Source: Solen grandis
Taxonomy: Eukaryota; Mollusca; Bivalvia; Adapedonta; Solenidae
Length of the DNA stretch: 64,000 nucleotides
Direction: 5' to 3'
Assembly: GCA_021229015.1 (NCBI GenBank)
Contig: CM037777.1
Coordinates: 64,456,592 to 64,520,591 of the forward strand
Made by a program: the position numbers and the translations under genes. Below the pieces are notes generated by a model that was not told the DNA's origin, ran no database searches, and was given only the letters and a program-made list of their open reading frames with translations. Shown here in pieces: positions 60,403 through 64,000 of this stretch (position 1 is its first letter; every line of letters starts with the position of its first letter).

Positions 60403-61455
60403 GCATGGACTACCATTACAGAATGCTTTTTTATACATTCAATTATTATTTTCAGCTTAATATACATGTATATGACAAGAGCGGGTGAGGGTATTACTGA
60501 ACTCTTAGGCTGAAATATATAGTATTCGGTAATACATGTAGCATTCACGATCTTCATTACAGATACGACAAATAAGAGTATCTTTTCAACATTTACATGC
60601 AAGATACATCTATCTAGACTTATCTTATTTTGAGATATGACATTATATGTGTTGGACCCAACTGCTTGTATTACCTTGTTGTTTGCTTGTAAAAAGATGC
60701 TTGTAATACCAACCATAGTTTTTTGTTTTTGTTTTTTTTTTTGTTTTTTTTTTTAACTTAAGTATAATTTCATCATTTCATTGTTGGTGTTGAGCAATAT
60801 TTATTTCACTGTTAACAATTATAGTTATCCGGTATTTATCTGTGTACACATAGCATAAAACAAATCCCAATCAAGATGTCATATTGTATAAGATGCATGT
60901 TGTGCAGCGGAAATTTCTGCCTGAAACATAAATTACCCTTTTCTTTCATAGTGTTTGTAGCCTATGATGTGAATAGACACTTATGATAGTTATTCAATAA
61001 TTATATTCAATTAATAATGTTCGTCAGGTCACAGTTCTGTAAGTCATCGTGTTTTCGCGTTTTCGTCATCGTACTTTCGTAATTTCGTGTTTTCGCATTT
61101 CAGATTATTTCATTTATAGGCGATGACCCTAACGGAATTCCGTAACAACTAGCTCTACTTACCGACGCCACAATCAAAACCTAACCTGTCGTTAGCTATG
61201 CTCAGTGACGTAGCTTTACATTAGTCTAATAACTCATTTCCACGTTACATACATTGTCTTTGGGGAAAACGTTTATTGGGCGTATCATCTATATTGTCAT
61301 AATCATCAATGCTGCTTATAACATTATCATAGAGGATGTAATCAGGCTCGAAGTCCACCAACAAAACTTAGCGCTAAGTAATACTCAAATCCTTAAACTG
61401 GGGAGAAACGCATTCCACCATCCTGTTTTATAAACTATTCAGGTAAATGACTAAG
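60135..61455. other. no gene seen
   Basis: AT-rich sequence with a (CT)n run at 60344-60400, a T/G-rich stretch near 60718-60755 and a fragment of the CG-rich palindrome repeat near 61048. No exon is supportable. Confidence 0.5.
60344..60400. repeat. (CT)n microsatellite
   Basis: A CT run interrupted once by a C tract near 60353-60363. Generates an Arg/Glu-repeat frame on the other strand that is not a gene. Confidence 0.93.
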
Positions 61456-61461
61456 CCGAAA

Positions 61462-63609
61462 TCAATTATTACCTTTAAAACTAACAATATTTGTTAAGAA
61501 ATGAAATATTCGGGTATTTTCAAAAGGGAAACAAGAAAAATGAAATTCGCCACTAAGTACTGCAGTATTACTTAGCGTTAAGAATTGTTGGGGGAATTCG
61601 ACCAAGGTTTGTTTGATGATCTGGCATTGCAGCACAGCTCCATTTTGTTCAAAATAGAAAACACCATCTTGTAAAATATCAAATAAATCAACATCATAGA
61701 CAGTAGCTGCTGGCCAGTCATCGGCCCATAAATACATAGCATATAAATATCTTGTTCAAGATTTAAAAAAAAAATGCGTATAAAACTTAAGCCCAAATCA
61801 ATGTGTCAAAGTGATTTCTTACTACCGAAATTCCATGTTTAAGATCTCTCTTACAACAAATTAATACCCCGCCACTATTTCTTTTCGCTTTTCTATTCTT
61901 TTCTATTCTAAATTTACGAGGAAAATGCCAACAGTGTTGACCAGGTAAATTAATATCACTATCTATTCCAGTCCATGTTTCAGACAGAATGATTATGTCA
62001 TTATCTACCAATAATTGGAAAAAAATCAGTAATCAAGCCTGTCTCTACTTAAACCATTGCACTTTCAACTCACCCTCAGCGCCCCTCAGTCCGTTTTCAC
62101 AGGTTGTCCGCCCGCCTATGTATAACGTGTTATAGCTGATTTACGCGCGCTTTCCCCGGCTGATTTGGAACTAGAGTTCTCCTTTTTTTTCTACCACCTC
62201 TTGAGGAAAATTTTCATGTATGTAGTAGTTTCTTATGATTGGTTCTTTGTTTTCTTACCATCTCTCTATCCGTATACAAACTGAACTTACACACATTTTT
62301 CCTTGCTCGTTCTTAGGTCATTGATCCGATTGAATTTCATTCCGGTTTTTTTTCTTTAGTTCACTCTCGTTTCATCTGGTTTCTCATTGGCCAATTAAAA
62401 TTAAGTTGCTTCGCATTGACTGCGATTGTATGTTACTCTGCTTATCACATTCTTTTTCCATTTGTGTGAGTTTGTCCGATGTCACTCATGCAAAAAAACT
62501 CAATCCCATTGTCTCTTTCTTCCACTACATTCACTCTCTCTTCCGCTCTCTTTGTTTTATCATCGGTATATTTCCACAACTTTTTCAGTTCACCATCAAA
62601 CTGGTCTACTTTTGTTTCTAACTTTGAGTCTAACTTTGATATTCAATTTCTTGATAGGTCTTATAATACTTCATTTATATACAAACACAATAAAGCTCAA
62701 ATGTATAAAGCGTAGCACGAGAAAAAACACTATATATATACTCTGCCTACAATAACACACAAACAGTATGTGTGAGTATAGTTTCAATCCTGGAAATAGG
62801 TGAATGAGAATGAAACCAGATCATGGGGAACCGACCCCGTATATACAGGGTTGAGAGATAAGGTCACATTCCTGGCTGGCCGGGGCAGCACGCATATGAA
62901 TAAAAGAAAAGAAAATATTCCACTGTCTAGACCACGCTGAGTTTGCACAATACAAAGAAGCAAACAATACGAGCTGGCCAATTTGGGAAGCGATTCTGGG
63001 GGCTGCAAGCCATTTTTGGGAAGCGATTCTTAGAACCACAGACCAGTTCGCCGAACCCATTAGCCTAATTCATTGCCGCGGTGCGGACGGTCAGTATAAA
63101 TACGAAGGCAAAAAGACTTCTGTACAGAACAACTGAAGAATATTTTCGTCTTCTAGTTTTCAGATTAATCCCTGAAATCAATAGCGGTCCGAGGAGTCCT
63201 CTAATTCCCCAGGACTACCTCGCGACTACCTAACTTTGATATTCAATTTCTGTTCGACTGACTCGATCAAGTCTATCTTGCCAAGAAAACGAATAATGTC
63301 AGCATTTGACGGAGAGATGTCATCGGCATTGCTATTGTTTACACTGGAAATTGGAGGTCATGCTTACTTGCTAGGCTCTAGTGGGGGTACCAGTACATTC
63401 AGAGATTATGGCTTATCATGAGCTTACTTCGAGGTTTCAAACAAATTTGAGTTTGCTTTGCTCAAAATATCACTTATATTCAATTCTTGTGTATCGCTCA
63501 CCCCTTCTGTGCCGGTCGATGAATCTCCATATCTACCCGCTTTACTCGCAGTGTCCTCCTCACTTTCAATACTCTTTTTCCTCTTTTTATGACCCGGTTT
63601 CCTTCCCAT
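61462..63609 (-). pseudogene. LINE (non-LTR retrotransposon) remnant: ORF1 and start of ORF2 endonuclease
   Basis: On the - strand, from 63609 a Lys/Glu/Ser-rich start (MGRKPGHKKRKKS) leads to PSNADIIRFLGKID near 63300. After the insertion at 62652-63229 a coiled-coil follows (KLDSKLETKVDQFDGELKKL, near 62600). This order is typical of LINE ORF1. Next to it, from about 62090, comes the first part of an AP-type endonuclease: DNDIIILSETW (the Glu of SETW is a catalytic residue), SGGVLICCKRDLKH and a DLFDILQD region. Stops and frameshifts occur throughout. No reverse transcriptase is present, so the 3' two thirds are lost. That is unusual, since LINE copies normally lose the 5' side. The clade was not resolved. 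Confidence 0.78.
62652..63229. mobile_element. 578 bp insertion within the LINE ORF1, 22 bp direct repeats
   Basis: A 22 bp direct repeat (beginning CTAACTTTG, ending CAATTTCT) occurs at 62630-62651 and 63230-63251, exactly flanking 578 bp. ORF1 reads into the repeat from either side, so the insertion split the LINE and duplicated its target. On the + strand it has CCAATTTGGG, a TATAAATACG box near 63097 and a terminal GGAGTCCT...AGGACT hairpin. A target duplication this long points to a retroposon (SINE, retrocopy or other target-primed insertion) rather than an LTR or cut-and-paste element. I do not recognise its sequence. Confidence 0.75.
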
Positions 63610-63624
63610 TTCATACAGAAACCG

Positions 63625-64000
63625 TCCTTCAAGTTAGTATCTCTAACTATTTACAGTTTTTAAGTTTTTGCATAAATACACCTAAATCTTAATTTTTATC
63701 AGCACTACATCAACAAAACTTCGCCGAATCTGTCACGTGACACTATTATCAATTACACATTCCACAACGAATTTTATTGATTTTACGGTATTTGATGATC
63801 TCAATGGATACTTCATAAAGATAGACGAGGTCTCTGAAAGGTCACAATGTTGAATATTTCTATTCGGCGATTTTCAGTTTTTATTTTCTGTTTATCAGTC
63901 CATGTCAGTAATGTTGCGAAGAAGGTGAAGCGACACTCGGGAATTCTCCAGACATAGGTGTAAAAGTTGATTAACGAATTAATGCATAGACAAATATATG
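63625..64000. other. no gene seen; perhaps LINE 5' flank
   Basis: AT-rich sequence beyond the start of the LINE ORF1 on the - strand. It could contain the LINE 5' UTR, but no border is evident. Confidence 0.4.

Noticed and set aside
60339..60716. 125-codon - strand frame with Arg/Glu repeats
   Set aside because: The repeat part is the (CT)n microsatellite and the rest has no family match.
62652..63229. Solo LTR
   Set aside because: It has a TATA box, but the direct repeat is 22 bp, not 4-6 bp, and the ends are not TG...CA.

Overview
This is a eukaryotic, animal window, most likely from a mollusc and probably a bivalve. Genes are sparse, their exons are small and separated by long introns with GT-AG borders, and most of the DNA is AT-rich repeat: tRNA-derived SINEs, MITEs, Helitron-like elements, Tc1/mariner remnants, a LINE remnant and tandem arrays. 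The species call rests on repeat style and gene families, not on a search.

Four host loci can be supported, all on the + strand. (1) 1600-5254: the 3' part of a C2H2 zinc-finger gene. Four exons have compatible splice phases and encode five complete fingers plus a 307-residue acidic, finger-free tail. The intron before the first visible exon carries a dead mariner. (2) 11284-11450: a terminal exon for a WAP-type cysteine-rich domain with 7 of the usual 8 cysteines. (3) 16908-17026: one internal exon resembling the secreted 'Out at first' (OAF) protein. (4) 46065-46183 and 53698-53967: two exons of a universal stress protein (UspA fold) with an intact ATP-binding motif and an unusual histidine-rich C-terminus. 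They are separated by a 7.5 kb intron full of SINEs. A possible orphan exon lies on the - strand near 22.2 kb.

Layout: 0-5.3 kb zinc-finger gene; 5.3-16 kb repeats with the WAP exon and a Tc1 remnant; 17-23.4 kb OAF exon, SINEs and a segment duplicated from about 9.1 kb; 23.46 kb a 100-N gap; 23.6-28.4 kb Helitron-like elements with clustered TGACGTCA motifs; 28.9-36 kb tandem satellites; about 29.3-43.5 kb sequence that looks like unpolished long read, with homopolymer errors throughout; 45.4 kb a second 100-N gap; 46-54 kb the USP gene; 54-60 kb MITEs, palindromes and microsatellites; 61.4-63.6 kb an antisense LINE remnant interrupted by a 578 bp insertion flanked by a 22 bp direct repeat.

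The genes do not form a pathway. The most informative content is the mobile-element biology: Helitron-like ends with nested hairpins and CRE-like motif clusters, two SINE families that share a tail but have different heads, and a retro-insertion into a LINE. No new multi-gene system is evident. The middle third should not be used for gene calling until it is reassembled.
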